Assembly: GCA_010909165.1 (NCBI GenBank)
Contig: MU008160.1
Location: 2,135,001 to 2,199,000, forward strand
Reading direction: 5' to 3'
Length of the DNA: 64,000 nucleotides
Source: Anthoceros angustus
Lineage: Eukaryota > Streptophyta > Anthocerotopsida > Anthocerotales > Anthocerotaceae
The notes beneath the pieces were generated by a model that did no database searches, was not told the DNA's origin, and saw only the letters and a program-made list of their open reading frames with translations. Below, piece by piece: positions 31,979 to 43,089 of this stretch; position 1 is the stretch's first letter; each line of letters begins with the position of its first letter. The position numbers and the translations under genes were made by a program.

Positions 31979-32119
31979 TGTTAGATAAAACCCTACCATA
32001 GCTACGCTTAATATACTTCAGTAGTTAACCCAAGAGACACATTAACAATTTTGTATATAAGAGCACCTTCTCTTTATTAATTAATGCTTTGTTTTACAAG
32101 CACGCTCCGCTTATTAGCA
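31979..32119 (+). repeat. Copia copy A 3' LTR
   Basis: It begins TGTTAGATAAAACC and ends TTATTAGCA, and is about 8 bp shorter than the 5' LTR owing to small deletions. AAGAC follows at 32120-32124. Confidence 0.9.
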
Positions 32120-33000
32120 AAGACCAAACCGCAGGAATTGAGGAGCGAAAGGGTGATCTGGCGTTTAAAGGGAAGGGCTTGCAAAACAATTGGTGGACTG
32201 GGCGGAGAAGGTCCCAGAGGAGGAGCACCACAGAAGGTGGTGCAGGATGCTGGTGGTGAGGCGATTTTGGGACTATGCCCTTGAGTGAGGCCAACCGGTG
32301 AAGCGAGGGAGGAGAATGTGACCTCCATGTCAAGGTGGGAGACCACCATGAGACGCCACAAGGGTAGGTGTGAGGATGGAGAGTGGCCCACGGAGATTGA
32401 TGATCTCCAGATGCAGTATCATAGCTTAGGGGCTCACCTCCATAATAGGATTTTGAAGGCCAACAATGAGGTGCTACGGTTGGCCAAGAGGAGGACAATA
32501 GGTCCTCATGATGATGACAGGAAGGAGCTGCAGCAAGTGCAGCTGGAAGCCTCAGACTTCGACGAGGCTACAAGTGACATGGACTCCGAGGAATCTGGGG
32601 AGTCGGAAGGTGGAGAAGGCAGGCCGGGGAGCAAGGATGGCGTGAGGAGCAGGAGGGGGACAGCCCTCCGGTCACCCTACCGGTGGGTGACCAGCCTACT
32701 GATGATGCGGACTACCGTGGTGACAACAACCCTCTGGGTGAGTATGCGGACTAGGGTGGGCAGCTGCAGGCTTCTGAGCGAAGCGGAGGCTGGGAGGAAG
32801 GGCCGGGGCCTAGTGACACACCCCCTCGGGAATAGAGAGGAGGTGGGAGACAATCCACGGAGAGACCAAGGACGATCCGGCGTCGAGAAGGAGGGTGAGA
32901 ATTCCCTCACCCCTGGGATAAGGAAGAGCCAGGGGCCGGAGAGAGGCGATGCAAAAGGGCCGAAGAGTTAGACATGGCCGATTGGGGAAAAAGACTTTTG
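32120..33000 (+). pseudogene. ORF1 coiled-coil half, 3' piece (copy 3)
   Basis: After the duplicated AAGAC the ORF1 frame resumes. It contains ENVTSMSRWETTMRRHKG, LHNRILKANNEVLRLAKRR, then GPHDDDRKELQQVQLEASDF and an acidic tail (DMDSEESGESEGGEG), ending in basic, stop-rich sequence by 33000. 32285-32971 is open for 228 codons. It is the best view of the conserved ORF1 C-terminal block. Continuity across the insertion proves that copia inserted into ORF1. Confidence 0.6.
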
Positions 33001-33479
33001 AGAAATGCTCCATGATAGGTATGGACAAACCAAACAGAGGAAGGAGCAAGGAGATCTCACCCAAGAGACATCACCGATGAGAAGAGAAGAAGGAGAAGGA
33101 TCGACTACCATGGTAGGTAGTCACCACCCCGTAGTCCGCCGACTACGGTAGGGGGTCGATAAACGGGCGCGACCAGCGGCGGTCGGAGAAAAGGGCGCTG
33201 CGAGGGGGGGCGCGATTGCGGAGGACCAGAGGAATCAGGCGCCACCTCATGGAGATGGAAGGAAGATTGTACTTGCCCCACACATTAGGAAGATGACAAG
33301 ATCGGGAAGGCAAGAGCAAAAGGAGGGCGAGGGAGCCAATCCAAGACGCCACACCAAAAAGGTGAAGACTAGATATGGTCAAAGACCATAAATGATGAGG
33401 AATAGAAGGATAGGTGGTGTATCGACATCCTTTAAGGATGATCTTAGGTGAAGTTACTAGAATAGAATTTACCAAGGAT
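33001..33479. other. Spacer with GGTAGG/GTAGTC palindromes
   Basis: CTACCATGGTAG (33107-33118) and GTAGTC-type inverted words near 33120-33150 recall the ORF1 palindromes. The rest is basic-coding-like or non-coding. The unit 2 equivalent is 54476-54899. Confidence 0.45.
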
Positions 33480-34152
33480 CGATAATAGATTTAGGTGCTG
33501 CATTAAATGTCAAGTAGGAAATAATAGAATATTGGAAAAGGTGACCGCAGAGGGTCACCTAAGGGAGGTTGTATGTGGAAGGCCTCCTATAAGAGGAGGA
33601 GGATTTCACAAAGTAAAGTATCACGTCTTGCGCCCACCCCATCGAGTCCTTTGCCATTACAGAGGAATTTCGTGTCACGTGAGCCAACGCACTGCAGAGA
33701 GGAAGTCATGTGGTCGGAGTGTTGGTGGAGGACTTGCTTGCAAGTGCCTAAACGAGTTGCTCCCTTGTGAATGGTTGCGTGAAATTGCTTTGCTTTGGGT
33801 GTGTGGCAATGCCTGTGAACTCGGCTTGAGGGTAGACTACAGGAAAGACTCGGAGGTTCTCAGCGTGTCAAACTCATAGCAACCGCCCAAGGAAGAACTT
33901 GCCGGGTGGAGGCCGACCTGTGCCAGCCGTAAGGGCGAGTCAAACCAAGAAGCCCGAATCGAGGTTAGAATAGGAGGAAGAGGATGAGAAGATGAGTAGA
34001 GGATTAGAGGTGTAGGTGTTAAGTGGCCACAGTGCAGAGCCTAAGGGACGAATCCCAAATCAAGTAAAAGAGCGCCCCGAGTGGAGAAGAGTGGTCTTAG
34101 AAGTAGGGACGAAATCGTGTGGATCTGGGGTCCCCTGGCGCCGTGATAGGCT
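33480..34152 (+). repeat. LTR-like leader of the plus-strand gypsy, unit 1
   Basis: It carries the landmarks of 5753-6480. A perfect hairpin AGGTGACC...GGTCACCT (33539-33560) lies about 25 bp upstream of CCTATAAGAGG (about 33586). TGGCGCCGTGATAGG (34136-34150) is the primer-like motif. The 1.3-kb LTRs at the element's 3' end (60593 on) do not match it, so it is not a conventional 5' LTR of the same element. Confidence 0.45.
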
Positions 34153-34329
34153 CCTCCGCTAAGTGACAATTGTGTTGTGTCGCTAGGTCGAGGATTGGTG
34201 ATTTTCGAGGCAAGTGGTGCACCGAAGAGGGAGAGTAGAGGGCGCCTTGCTTTAGAAGGTCGAGAAGTTGTGTCTCCGCAGTAGCGACGTCATCACAAGA
34301 CCTCGAACTTTCACACAAGTCTCATGGGA

Positions 34330-35002
34330 CGAAACCCAACGCACGGCGACAGTGGGATAAGTGGCCGCCAGAGGGGAGGATCTCGAAGCCCCGGGTTTTC
34401 CTACCACACGAGCCTATCTAGAACTCGCAGACCCAAAGATGTGAGAGTAGTGCCCACGTTTCTTAAGGGAGCCGCCCGCTATGGTGGGTTCAATTTTAGA
34501 TGCGGACACGCGGAGGCAACTGGACCTACTACCGCCGAGTTCAAGGATGGTGCGCTAAGTTTGCTCCTGCCGAGGGACTACGGTGTCGTTAGAGAAGCTC
34601 GCAAACAAGACCATCAGAGGCACCTACACCACCGAGTGTCGGCAGTTGGTAATGAGTATCCCTAGGATGACGGATGAGGAGAAGTTGGATCGGTACTCCC
34701 GTGGGCTGAAGCATGCAGTACGGAAGGATGTGGTGATGCACGCCAAGTGCAAGACATTCGAGGAGACTGTTACGACTGCCCAGCAGTCTAACGCACTGTA
34801 TCACGAGTTTAAAGGCTGGTACAAGCCAACTAGGACGTTCGGGGTCGGGCAGGGGGAGGCCACTCCGATGGAGCTCTATTCAGCATTCCGTGCGCTATAC
34901 CGCCAACAAGTATCGCTACCGACGCCTGGCCGACTTCCGCACGAGGAGTCGGACGTGGACGAAGGCGGTTCCATAACAACGGAGGAGGTAACCGTGAAGT
35001 GA
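34330..35002 (+). pseudogene. Ty3/gypsy gag, unit 1
   Basis: The clean frame 34583-35002 carries the gag capsid pattern: GTYTTECRQLVMSIPRMTDE, EKLDRYSRGLKHAVRKDVVM, then KTFEETVTTAQQSNALYHEF. This corresponds to the retrotransposon gag domain with its PxMTExExLxRYxxGL signature. The upstream part (34324-34582, with LLLPRDYGVVR) is in another frame. No zinc knuckle is visible before the protease. Confidence 0.75.
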
Positions 35003-35300
35003 ACCTTGCACAGTGCACGGGCTGCCGCATATGAAACGGGCCCCCAGCAGCAGTAGGGTCGCAAGCTGCGTGGGCCGACCAGATAAACGCCAAGCCCCGA
35101 GATACCATATTCAGCAGGCCATATCAACGGATACCGAATCTTGAGATCAGTACTAATTTCCGCCCCATTGTTTTGCAAGGAAGGCGTTCGGATATCGGCA
35201 GCCTGTGGGTGCAATTAGCTAATGGTTATACACACACGCCCGTAAACCTACGGATGGGAGCGTCGTGAAAGGGTGAGCACCGGCGGTGGATTTGCGGTTT
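35003..35300 (+). pseudogene. Gypsy aspartic protease remnant, unit 1
   Basis: The stretch matches the better-preserved unit 2 protease at 56447-56731 (LIDCGASTNFCPIVLQGRR), but the active-site triplet itself is deleted here. STNFRPIVLQGRRSDI-type sequence follows at about 35150. LRMGAS near 35250 ends the domain. Confidence 0.55.
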
Positions 35301-35399
35301 CACCACGAGCATGCGGAGGAGCATCAAGAAGAGGGGAGGGCACGGGATGACCCTGTTTGTCATCAAGGAGAGGCTCTGCCCTACACGACCCGACAAGCT

Positions 35400-36735
35400 T
35401 GTTGCCCCTGAAGGTGATGCTGGGATTACTCAAATCATGACTGATTTCCAGGACGTCCTTGTCAACACCTTGCCTGCGGGGTTGCCACCATCCAGGAGTG
35501 TTGACCATCGGATTAAGCTTGTGCCATGATTTCATAAACCCCCCTATCGACCAATATACCGGATGTCCCCGTTGGAAATTCAGGAGTCAACTTTGCAGGT
35601 GGAAGAGCTGCTACGCAAGGGCTACATAAGACCTTCCAAATCGCCATATGGGGCACCCATTTTGTTTTCGCGTAAGAAGAACGGTATTTACGCATGTGTA
35701 TTGACTATCGGGGTTGAACAACCTCACTAAGAAGAATACATTTCTCCTCGCATTGATGAATTGTTGAGGGATCGGCAGGGCCCGCTACTTCTCAAAGTTG
35801 GACTTAGGTAGTGGCTACCATCGATCGATTGCTGCCGGAGATGAGGAGAAGACGGCCTTTAATATTGTATGGCCACTATGAGTGGCTTGTTATGTCGCTT
35901 TGGCATGACAAACGCCCCTCGCATCATTCCAAAGCTCATGAACGATGTTTTCATGGCCTAATCAACAAAGGTATTTTGGTCTACCTTGATGACATACCGG
36001 TTTATGGTAGGGATAGGGCGAGTACCAGAACCTACGCGAGGCCCGCTACCGTGAAGCATCAACTGTATGTCCAAGCCCCGAAGTGTGAGATACTACAGCG
36101 GCAGGTAGAGTATCTTGGGCACATTGTCGAAGAAACCGGCATTCGGGTCGACCCAACCAAGGTACGGGTGGTCCGAGAATGGCCCACTCCATCACAAACA
36201 CGTGATGTACAAAGTTTTCTTGGCCTCGCATCTTACTATAGAAAATTTATCTTGGGTTTCGCTAAGACACCGCACTGCTGACGCCTTATTGCGTTAGGGT
36301 GGCATGGCTGGGCGTCAATGAAGGCCGCCTGCCATCAAGCGGCGCCACCACCGCCTCCCGCCCCAGACACCCGACCCGTCCGTGCCATTTATCATTACCA
36401 CAGACGCATCCGATATTGCTGTAGGGGCCATTCTACAGCAGGACCAAGGAGGGCAGTAGCCTACTGCCGGAAGCTTAAGGGCGCCGAACTCAATTGGACG
36501 ACAAGCGAGAAGGAGACGCGGCCTGTACTCGCATTAAAAACCGCGTTGTTTTGAAGGGGTAGCTTTGACCTCGAGATGCACCACCGCCCCTTTACTTACG
36601 CATACAGCATCTCTCTCAAGGTGCCCGTGGCTTGAATTCTGCGTAGCATCCAAAGATACTATCCGTTATGTCAAGGGGCGGCAGAATCAAGCTGCTGATG
36701 CCCTTAGTCGATTGCAGACTAATACTCTTGTCACT
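35400..36735 (+). pseudogene. Gypsy reverse transcriptase and RNase H, unit 1
   Basis: RT blocks are SVDHRIKLVP (about 35500), [20 protein letters not shown] (about 35620), YLDD at 35982-35993 and FLGLASYYRKFI (about 36215). RNase H has FIITTDASDIAVGAILQQ (about 36390), with HRPFTYAYSISL later and NQAADALSRL (about 36685). At least six frameshifts or stops occur. It copies element RNA to DNA when intact. Confidence 0.8.
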
Positions 36736-37674
36736 GAGGTACAGGTCCAGCCAACCTGGCACGTGGAGATTCGTGAGGCCCTTAGCGCCGATCACACCGC
36801 GGTGGCAGCATCCAAGGCGATTCAGGAGGGCTCCGCAGATTGGCAACTGCTGGATGGTTTACTGTGGTATAAGCAGCGCTTGTTTGTCCCCCAACTGCCA
36901 CATATCCATCGCCAAATCATGAGAGGCTCATACACCCTCCGCCGCCATCAAGGTGTTCACTGTGACCACACCCCTCGCTCTCCTACTTTTGGCCTTACCA
37001 TCAACACGTCATGACCACGCCACTTTATGCTCCGCTTGTCATAACAAGCCTTGAGGCAAGTACCGCCTTCTCCAACCCTTGCACTCCCTCCGATGCCTTG
37101 GGAGCAGTGACTTTGATTTCATCCCACTTCCGCGGACGACAAAGGCTTTTAATGCTATTATTGTATTCACCGATAAGCTCACCCGCCACGCCCTTCTTCA
37201 TCCCACGCAGATAATTGCGGAGGAGACCGCCGACATCTTTCTTAAGGTTGTCTATCGTGCTCATGGCTTACCCCGATCTCTTGTAAGTGATCGCGATCCC
37301 TCGCTTCACATCCGTGTTCGGCAGCCGTATACGCGGACTTCAAACCAAACTCGCTTTCTCCACGCCTTCCACCCTCGTAATCGACGGCCACCACCGGCCA
37401 ACAGTGTTCTTGAAGATATGTTGCATATGGCACTCATCGGACCAATGGGCCACCTATTTGCATTTTATGGAGTTTGCCTACAACAACGCCCCCAACAGCC
37501 CCACTGGTGTCTCCCTGCCTCTTCAACAAAGGCTTTCACCACAGACTGCCTCTCCGCCTCCCTCCCGCCACTGTCCCCTCCACGGAGTTCCCTCGCCGCC
37601 TCACCATTCAACAACAAGCTCGCCGCCCATGAGGCCCAACCTGTGCTCAGAGATGCCAATCGTCACCGCCGCTC
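36736..37674 (+). pseudogene. Gypsy integrase, unit 1, cut by the duplication junction
   Basis: The zinc domain is represented by RRHQGVH (about 36940) with its Cys pair lost. The core has FNAIIVFTDKLTRHALLHP (about 37148), ADIFLKVVYRAHGLPRSLVS then DRDPSL, and later FNNKLAAHEAQPVLRDANR (about 37608). It ends near 37674, where the second tandem unit begins, so the C-terminal and chromodomain-like part present at 60150-60562 is missing. Confidence 0.75.
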
Positions 37675-37739
37675 GACTTTGTGCTACTTCCTCCTCACGA
37701 TCCGGCACTCCACTGCTGGCTTACTGCTGAGCTCTCCCG

Positions 37740-38595
37740 TTGAGCCGTCGTCTCTCACGTGCTGCGCCTGAGCGCCCGGGCGGTCACAAACTCCACTCAA
37801 GAATCGCTCTTGACTTCCTCCGTCCTCCACGCATCCACACTTACCTTCCCACTAGGCTACTAAGCGACCTCATTTCCCGGCCGCCAAAAATGTGGCGAGA
37901 CTTTGATAGGCTACCGGTGCACAATCCCGTGTCGTTGGAGTAAGGAGTCCGCTCCCAAGAGAATGATGGGTTCCGTTTGCCTCGTTTCAATCGTTTCGTC
38001 CCTCACTTAGTATCGGTTTAGTCTCAATACGCCTATTCATCATTTTAAACCTAACTACCGCAACGCCACCGACAAACCCGGTATGCTGTAAGTTTAAGGA
38101 CCTGTCACGTCTGTCGCTCAAGTTCGCCACCAACCCCTAGTCCGCTCCTTACCACTCTCACTACTCTCACCATCCTTGGGAAAGCTGCGTGTGGCTACGC
38201 GGTCCGACCTCCTCCAGCTCGCCGGGCCTCTCCGCCCGGCTCAGACGCCTCCCGGAGTTCCTCCGGCCACACGCCCGGCCCGGTCACGCCGGGCCACCGC
38301 CTGACGAGCAAGGGTCCCAGGCGCTATTCCTCGCACACCACCACACGTTAGGGTCCGTCACCAAGACCTTGATCGGCCTCCCGGTCACACCGCTGCTGAC
38401 TCAGACTCAAGCGTTAACAAGAAGGCACCCAAGAGCTCGCCAAGACGCATCAACACTAAGAGAAAGATACTTTACTTAGAGCATCCCCTCTTATACTACG
38501 CCAAGGTGGCGCCTTTATTACATTTCTATTCTCGAGCCGAGGGTTACCGATGCCCTAATCGGCCGCCTACTATTCTCCTATTCCTCCCATTCCGC
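37740..38595 (-). repeat. LTR-like leader, unit 2 copy
   Basis: It matches 16400-17255, nearly identical from 38040 onward. Here the leader abuts integrase sequence instead of gag, because gag beyond its first codons was left behind at the duplication edge. Confidence 0.45.
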
Positions 38596-40465
38596 CTGGG
38601 TGGGGCTCGGATGGCCCCCGACCGCCTTTGGCACCGGGCGGCCCAAGGCCGAGCTCCCCGACGATCGCTACACTAATCGGATGATCCGCGAGGGGTCCTC
38701 TCCCGAGGGTCCGTCAGCCGCACTACCGGGCGGGCCCGACAAGGCCACCACTAAGTCCTCCTCCTCTCTTATCTTCCGGGCGGGCCCCACACGGGCCCTC
38801 CAAGAGATGGATCTGCCGGGTCAGGATCGGTGGCTCTCCCACTCCCCGAAGTCTGGACCTCGGGACCCTGCTCGACTCGAGTCCTGACCTCTAGGTCCGC
38901 CTCCCTCCGGGGTCCACCTGTCCGGCCTTCTTCGAGTTCGACCGAGGGTCCGGCCACTAGAGTCCTGGACCTCTAAGTCCACCTCCTCAGGGCTTGACTT
39001 CCTGAGTCCGGGTTTTCTTCAAGAGTCCGGACAAAGTCCTGACTCACAGACCGGTTTTGCCTCCTCGCCGGCTTATCACGGCTCACCCACCGAGCCTTCC
39101 GTGGTTCTCGGTTCCCTGCTGCTCTCCACGGCCTCCTGGGCCCTCCCCTTTCTTCCGAGCGAGGTGTAGAGTGCTTACTCCTGCAAGCAGGTGACCCTTC
39201 CTCGCGTCCGCCTCGTTGCTCTCCTGCCCATTATCGCTGCCAAATGGGCCTAGGGTCCCCGTCCGTGCTGTCCCTGGTCCTTCTCCTCCTCGCCTCCTCC
39301 TTCCGACCTTTCCGAGGTCCGCCCACCGCCTGGTGGCGCAAGACCTCCAGCCTTGAGGAGCTCGTGGTAGGCAAAGTCGGAATCGACTTGTTGAATGGCC
39401 TCCTCCACATGGGCCCGAGCACCCAGATTCCTCCGCCAGAGGTGTTCCACCGGGCATGTCTGCTGGCCTGCCTCCGCTGAGCTTACCAACCGCCGGGCGG
39501 GACTCTCGATGCCACCAAGGCGGCTCCGACACCTCCTCGCAGCCTTCGTCTCAATTCTCCTCCTCCTCTTCGCTTGCCCAGCCCGCTGGGCCATGGAGCC
39601 GAGCTCACCGCTTCCTCAAGAACCGGACGAAAGCACGCTTCTCCTCCAGCTTTCTTCCCTCCGCTCATCCTTTCCCCGAGGTCCGCCACTTCTTCTCCAG
39701 CGGGCCAGATCCCCGCCCCGACTCCTCGGCTTCCTCCACCTCCCCGCACGCGACGCCGAACTCCTCGGACTGCCGCCTATTCTCCTCCGCCTTCAAGCCG
39801 GAGCCGGAGGCGCCTATCTCCGCCAAAGTCTTGGATTCTCGCTGAGAACCCTCACGCCTCGATGCATCTGGAGTTGCAGCTCAAGGTATCCTTGTCTGCC
39901 CTCCAGCTCCCCGCCGCCTTTTCTACCTCGCACTGCACTCGAGGTCCCCTATTTCCCTGCCGACCTCCAGCTCCTCCTCACGGCCGACTGCGGCTTGCTG
40001 CCGCTCGGCCTTCTGCCAGTTGGCTGTGGGCCCCACTGCCTCCTCCACCGTTCCGATCACTGAGCATGATCCCGATCGACCTTCGGTGGCTTCGCCTCAT
40101 GTGCCTCACCAGCCTCACTGGTCCGATGTTGGCCAGCCTTCTCAGCCTGTCGCGAGCCCTCCGCCTCCCCGCAAGGCCTCCCTTCGTCTGCAGAGATCTC
40201 ACCGTGCTTGGGCCTCCTCTGCCGCCTCACCGCCACATACTGGAGAGGACCTTAGTCCCGGCTTGAATCGCCGACTCTCGCGCCCGCCTCTCCCACTGCT
40301 TCCTCGATGCGGCCGAGGGCTTCCGCCTTCTTCCTCGCCTCCCGGCCGCCTCCATCTGCCCCGAGGAGCACCATGCGCCTTGTTGCCTCCACCTCCCGGG
40401 GTCTTCGGCCGCCCAGAGTCCTCAGAGCATACCATCCATGGCCGGTGGCCAAGACGCCCGTGTTG
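38596..40465 (-). other. GC-rich coding remnant, unit 2 copy
   Basis: It is close to 17256-19120, differing by scattered single-base insertions in C/G runs (for example near 38709, 38905, 39502, 39675, 39744 and 40400). Such homopolymer-length differences are typical of sequencing error as well as of decay. Confidence 0.4.
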
Positions 40466-40470
40466 CAAGG

Positions 40471-40719
40471 GTATTAGCCCAATGACTTAGACTAATACAC
40501 TTAGTCTAAGTTAGGTGTCGATTAGTCATTAGTTTAGTTGAAGCCAATCACTGGAAGCTTCTTGCTCCTTCACAGGGCTTCTTGTGGAGCTTCCTAGTTC
40601 CTACGGAGGTGCATAAATACCTCCAAGCCTCATCTCAATGTGAGAGAGCTACACTGCCTCCTCCTCTCCTCCTCTTCCACCATCACGTGCCGCCACACGA
40701 TCCTTCAACCGGTATCAGA
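40471..40719 (+). repeat. Copia LTR 3' part with primer site, unit 2 copy
   Basis: CGGTATCAGA ends at 40719. The hairpin CTTAGACTAA/TTAGTCTAAG is intact at 40486-40510. It is almost identical to 19125-19374. Confidence 0.5.
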
Positions 40720-40749
40720 ATTTCTAGGCTGCAGTGGCGGCACCGTGGA

Positions 40750-41590
40750 ATTGCAGTGATCCACCGCAAAGTGAGGGCCGCGAGCGCCCGCACGAAGCCG
40801 CGAGTGGAACGAGGCCGAGCGAGGCAAGATCGCGACCTCCAAGCAGCGCGGCCGTGTTCCAGCGCGAGGCCTTCCTGGCCGTGGAGGCGTCGGACGGGCG
40901 CGCTGGCCGTCAAGGACACGGGCGCTGACGACAGACGGACGCTGGCTACGCCATGGGCGCGGAGCCGCTGCCGCGGCGCGAGCGCGTGGGGGCGGAGCGC
41001 GCGGGGCGCATGTTGAGCGCGGCTGCCGCGGGGCGCGGAGAGCGCTAGCCGCGAGGGCGCTGGGCAGTCGCCAGACGCGCGGCCAGTGGCGCGGAGGCGC
41101 GCCAAAGGCCGCAGTCGCGCGAGGCGCGGACGGGGGCGCCAGCCGCTGGGCGCGTAGGCCCAGGCGCGTAGGGCCTGGCGGTGTGCGATGGGCAAGCCAT
41201 ACTGGGCGGGCGCGCAGCTCATAGGCGCGCGGGCAGATTGGGCGCGCTGGCATTTACTGGCCGCAAGCTGGGCAGCGCGGGGCGCTGCCGCGACGCAGTT
41301 GCAGAGGGCGCTGCGCGGGTGCGATTGCGGCCGCGGGCTGGCGCGGCACGGGCCGCGACGCAGTTGCAGAGCGGCGGGCGCTGCGGCGGGTGCGATCAGG
41401 CTGCTGGCGCGGCCCATGTATGCAGGCGCTTGGCTGCCACTGCTAGGCGCGGCGGTGTGGCCGCGGGGCGCGGTGGGTGGCGTGGCGCGTGGCGGGTTGC
41501 AGTGGCGCGCGGTGGCCAGCAGTGCGCCGCGGGGCGCGCAGATAGCCCGCGCGCCAGAGTACCGTAGTCAGGGGTGCCAACGGCGCTGAA
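40750..41590 (+). other. GC-rich leader, unit 2 copy
   Basis: Same GCGCGG-type composition as 19395-20200 but with different order and about 40-80 extra bases. CTGG and TGGGC words are inserted repeatedly. Long Arg/Ala frames are compositional. Confidence 0.5.
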
Positions 41591-41764
41591 GTGAGATCAA
41601 GGAGCGTAAAATTGCCGAACGATTTCGGAATACTCGAATGGAATAGTCAACGGCAAAATACACGGACCGCGACCGGCTTTCTTCTTTGACTTTTCTCGAC
41701 AAGGCAGTCGAGTGTTTATCTCAGATTTTGAGTCATGATGTCTTCATCATCGTAAAACGCCATC

Positions 41765-42547
41765 ATGTTCAATATCGAGAAGTTAGATGGTACTAACTTC
41801 GCTCGAAAGAACAAGTGTATAGTGTTCTAGTGCGTAAAAAGGCATCAAACTATAAAGTTGTTAGCGCCAAACCAGATATAGATGACTCGTGGGATGAGCG
41901 GCGGACTGGATGAGCTTGCTAGATCTACTATCATGCTAACATTGTCAAAAGTGTACTTCATCGAAAGATAAGACCACGAGTTACTGACCGTTGTGGCGGT
42001 GGTTGTGTGACACTGATGAGGAAGCAAAGTGCGGCTTCTCGTGCTTATGGTTGAAGCAAATTGGTGGACTTGAAGATGAAGGAAGGACGAGGATGTCCGA
42101 TCATCTCAATGATTTCAATACCATTTTCACCATTGACTCATCTCAAGGTATCACGCTCCCCATTTCGTGAGAGCTATGTTTCGCTGGTCACATTACCAGA
42201 GTTGGGACACCTTTCGTATGGCCTCCGAAAGTAATTCACCTCGCCAGTGGTCTTACCATTGTTTGTAATGTAGAAGGTAGCCTGTTAAGGCGAGAGGAGG
42301 TGAACAGAAAACATGGAACCTTCCAAAGGTTCCAGGCTCTACAGCGAGAGAGGAGGTCCACCGCGAAGGGAAGCAACCGGGATGTAAGCTTTCTCTCAGA
42401 AAGTAAATCTAGTAATGTCAGAATGTGGAGTGTCACTATTGTCACACAAAAGGGTCACTAAAAGAGAGTGCGAGAAGTTCAAAAAACCAAGGAAAGAGAA
42501 GAAGACGACAAGAAGGCGACTTTGCTCACAAAGTTGGAAGAGTTAAA
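41765..42547 (+). pseudogene. Copia gag, unit 2 copy
   Basis: It starts MFNIEKLDGTNF like 20347. The second half (42160-42550) is nearly identical to 20720-21110, while the first half has many indels. It is truncated at the same place. Confidence 0.6.
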
Positions 42548-42589
42548 CTCTGAGGACGCGAGATGTCCTTATCTCTTCTTACGAATGAA

Positions 42590-42985
42590 TACACAAGCAT
42601 ACGCATCCTCTATAAAGGAGAACATCAATCTTCATCGAACAAACCTTAACAAATCAGTAGATCGAGGATTATTTAAAGATATTTGCAAGAATATGAGATT
42701 TTGAAGTTCATGGAGGAACTATTTCGGTTTAGGTGTCGCCTTTGGGTAATTTACGTGTTCTAGGAAACCGAAGGGAACAAGTATAGAGAATGAATTGCTA
42801 ACACACGCCTGGAATATTTATGCATACACCCATCCCTCTATAAAGGAGAACATCAATTTTGATTGAACAAACCTTAATAAATCGTAGATCATGGATTATG
42901 AAAAGTTACATGCAAGAAGAATGGATAACAAGATTTCAAGTTCATAGTCCGAGCGGTTTCGATTTTGTCTCACCATTTACATGAG
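42590..42985. repeat. TATA-bearing tandem pair, unit 2 copy
   Basis: The segments at about 42597 and 42827 repeat CTCTATAAAGGAGAACATCAAT and match 21153-21545. The first is identical to its unit 1 partner over more than 100 bp. Confidence 0.65.
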
Positions 42986-43089
42986 AAACTACAAATTGGT
43001 AGGTTTTCACCTTCATGTCACAACTACTAAATTGGGAATTTTTCAACTATGTCAATTGCTATATTGGCATCTATTCCGGAAAAGAGATA

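Larger units (their letters stand above)
25577..32119 (+). mobile_element. Ty1/copia element, complete length (copy A)
   Basis: It is bounded by LTRs 25577-25725 and 31979-32119 (TG...CA) and flanked by the 5-bp target duplication AAGAC (25572-25576 and 32120-32124). Order is primer site, coiled-coil/gag region, protease, integrase, RT, RNase H (copia order), about 970 bp of 3' sequence, purine tract, LTR. LTRs are short, about 141-149 bp. Coding frames are broken in every domain, and the protease active site is altered, so this copy cannot be autonomous as written. Confidence 0.9.
16341..37674. repeat. Tandem duplication, unit 1 (21.3 kb)
   Basis: From GTGCTACTTCCTCCTCACGA (about 16350) onward the sequence matches 37680 onward in the same order and orientation for more than 21 kb. 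Offsets are 21338 near 16851, 21420 near 24837, 21474 at the copia 3' LTR and 21456 near 33532. Unit 1 ends inside gypsy integrase. Its left edge runs continuously into gag, so the left flank is the older arrangement. Confidence 0.9.

Noticed and set aside
33480-34135. Conventional 5' LTR pairing with 60593-61895
   Set aside because: Ends, length and sequence do not match, so they cannot be the LTR pair of one element. It is kept only as LTR-like leader.
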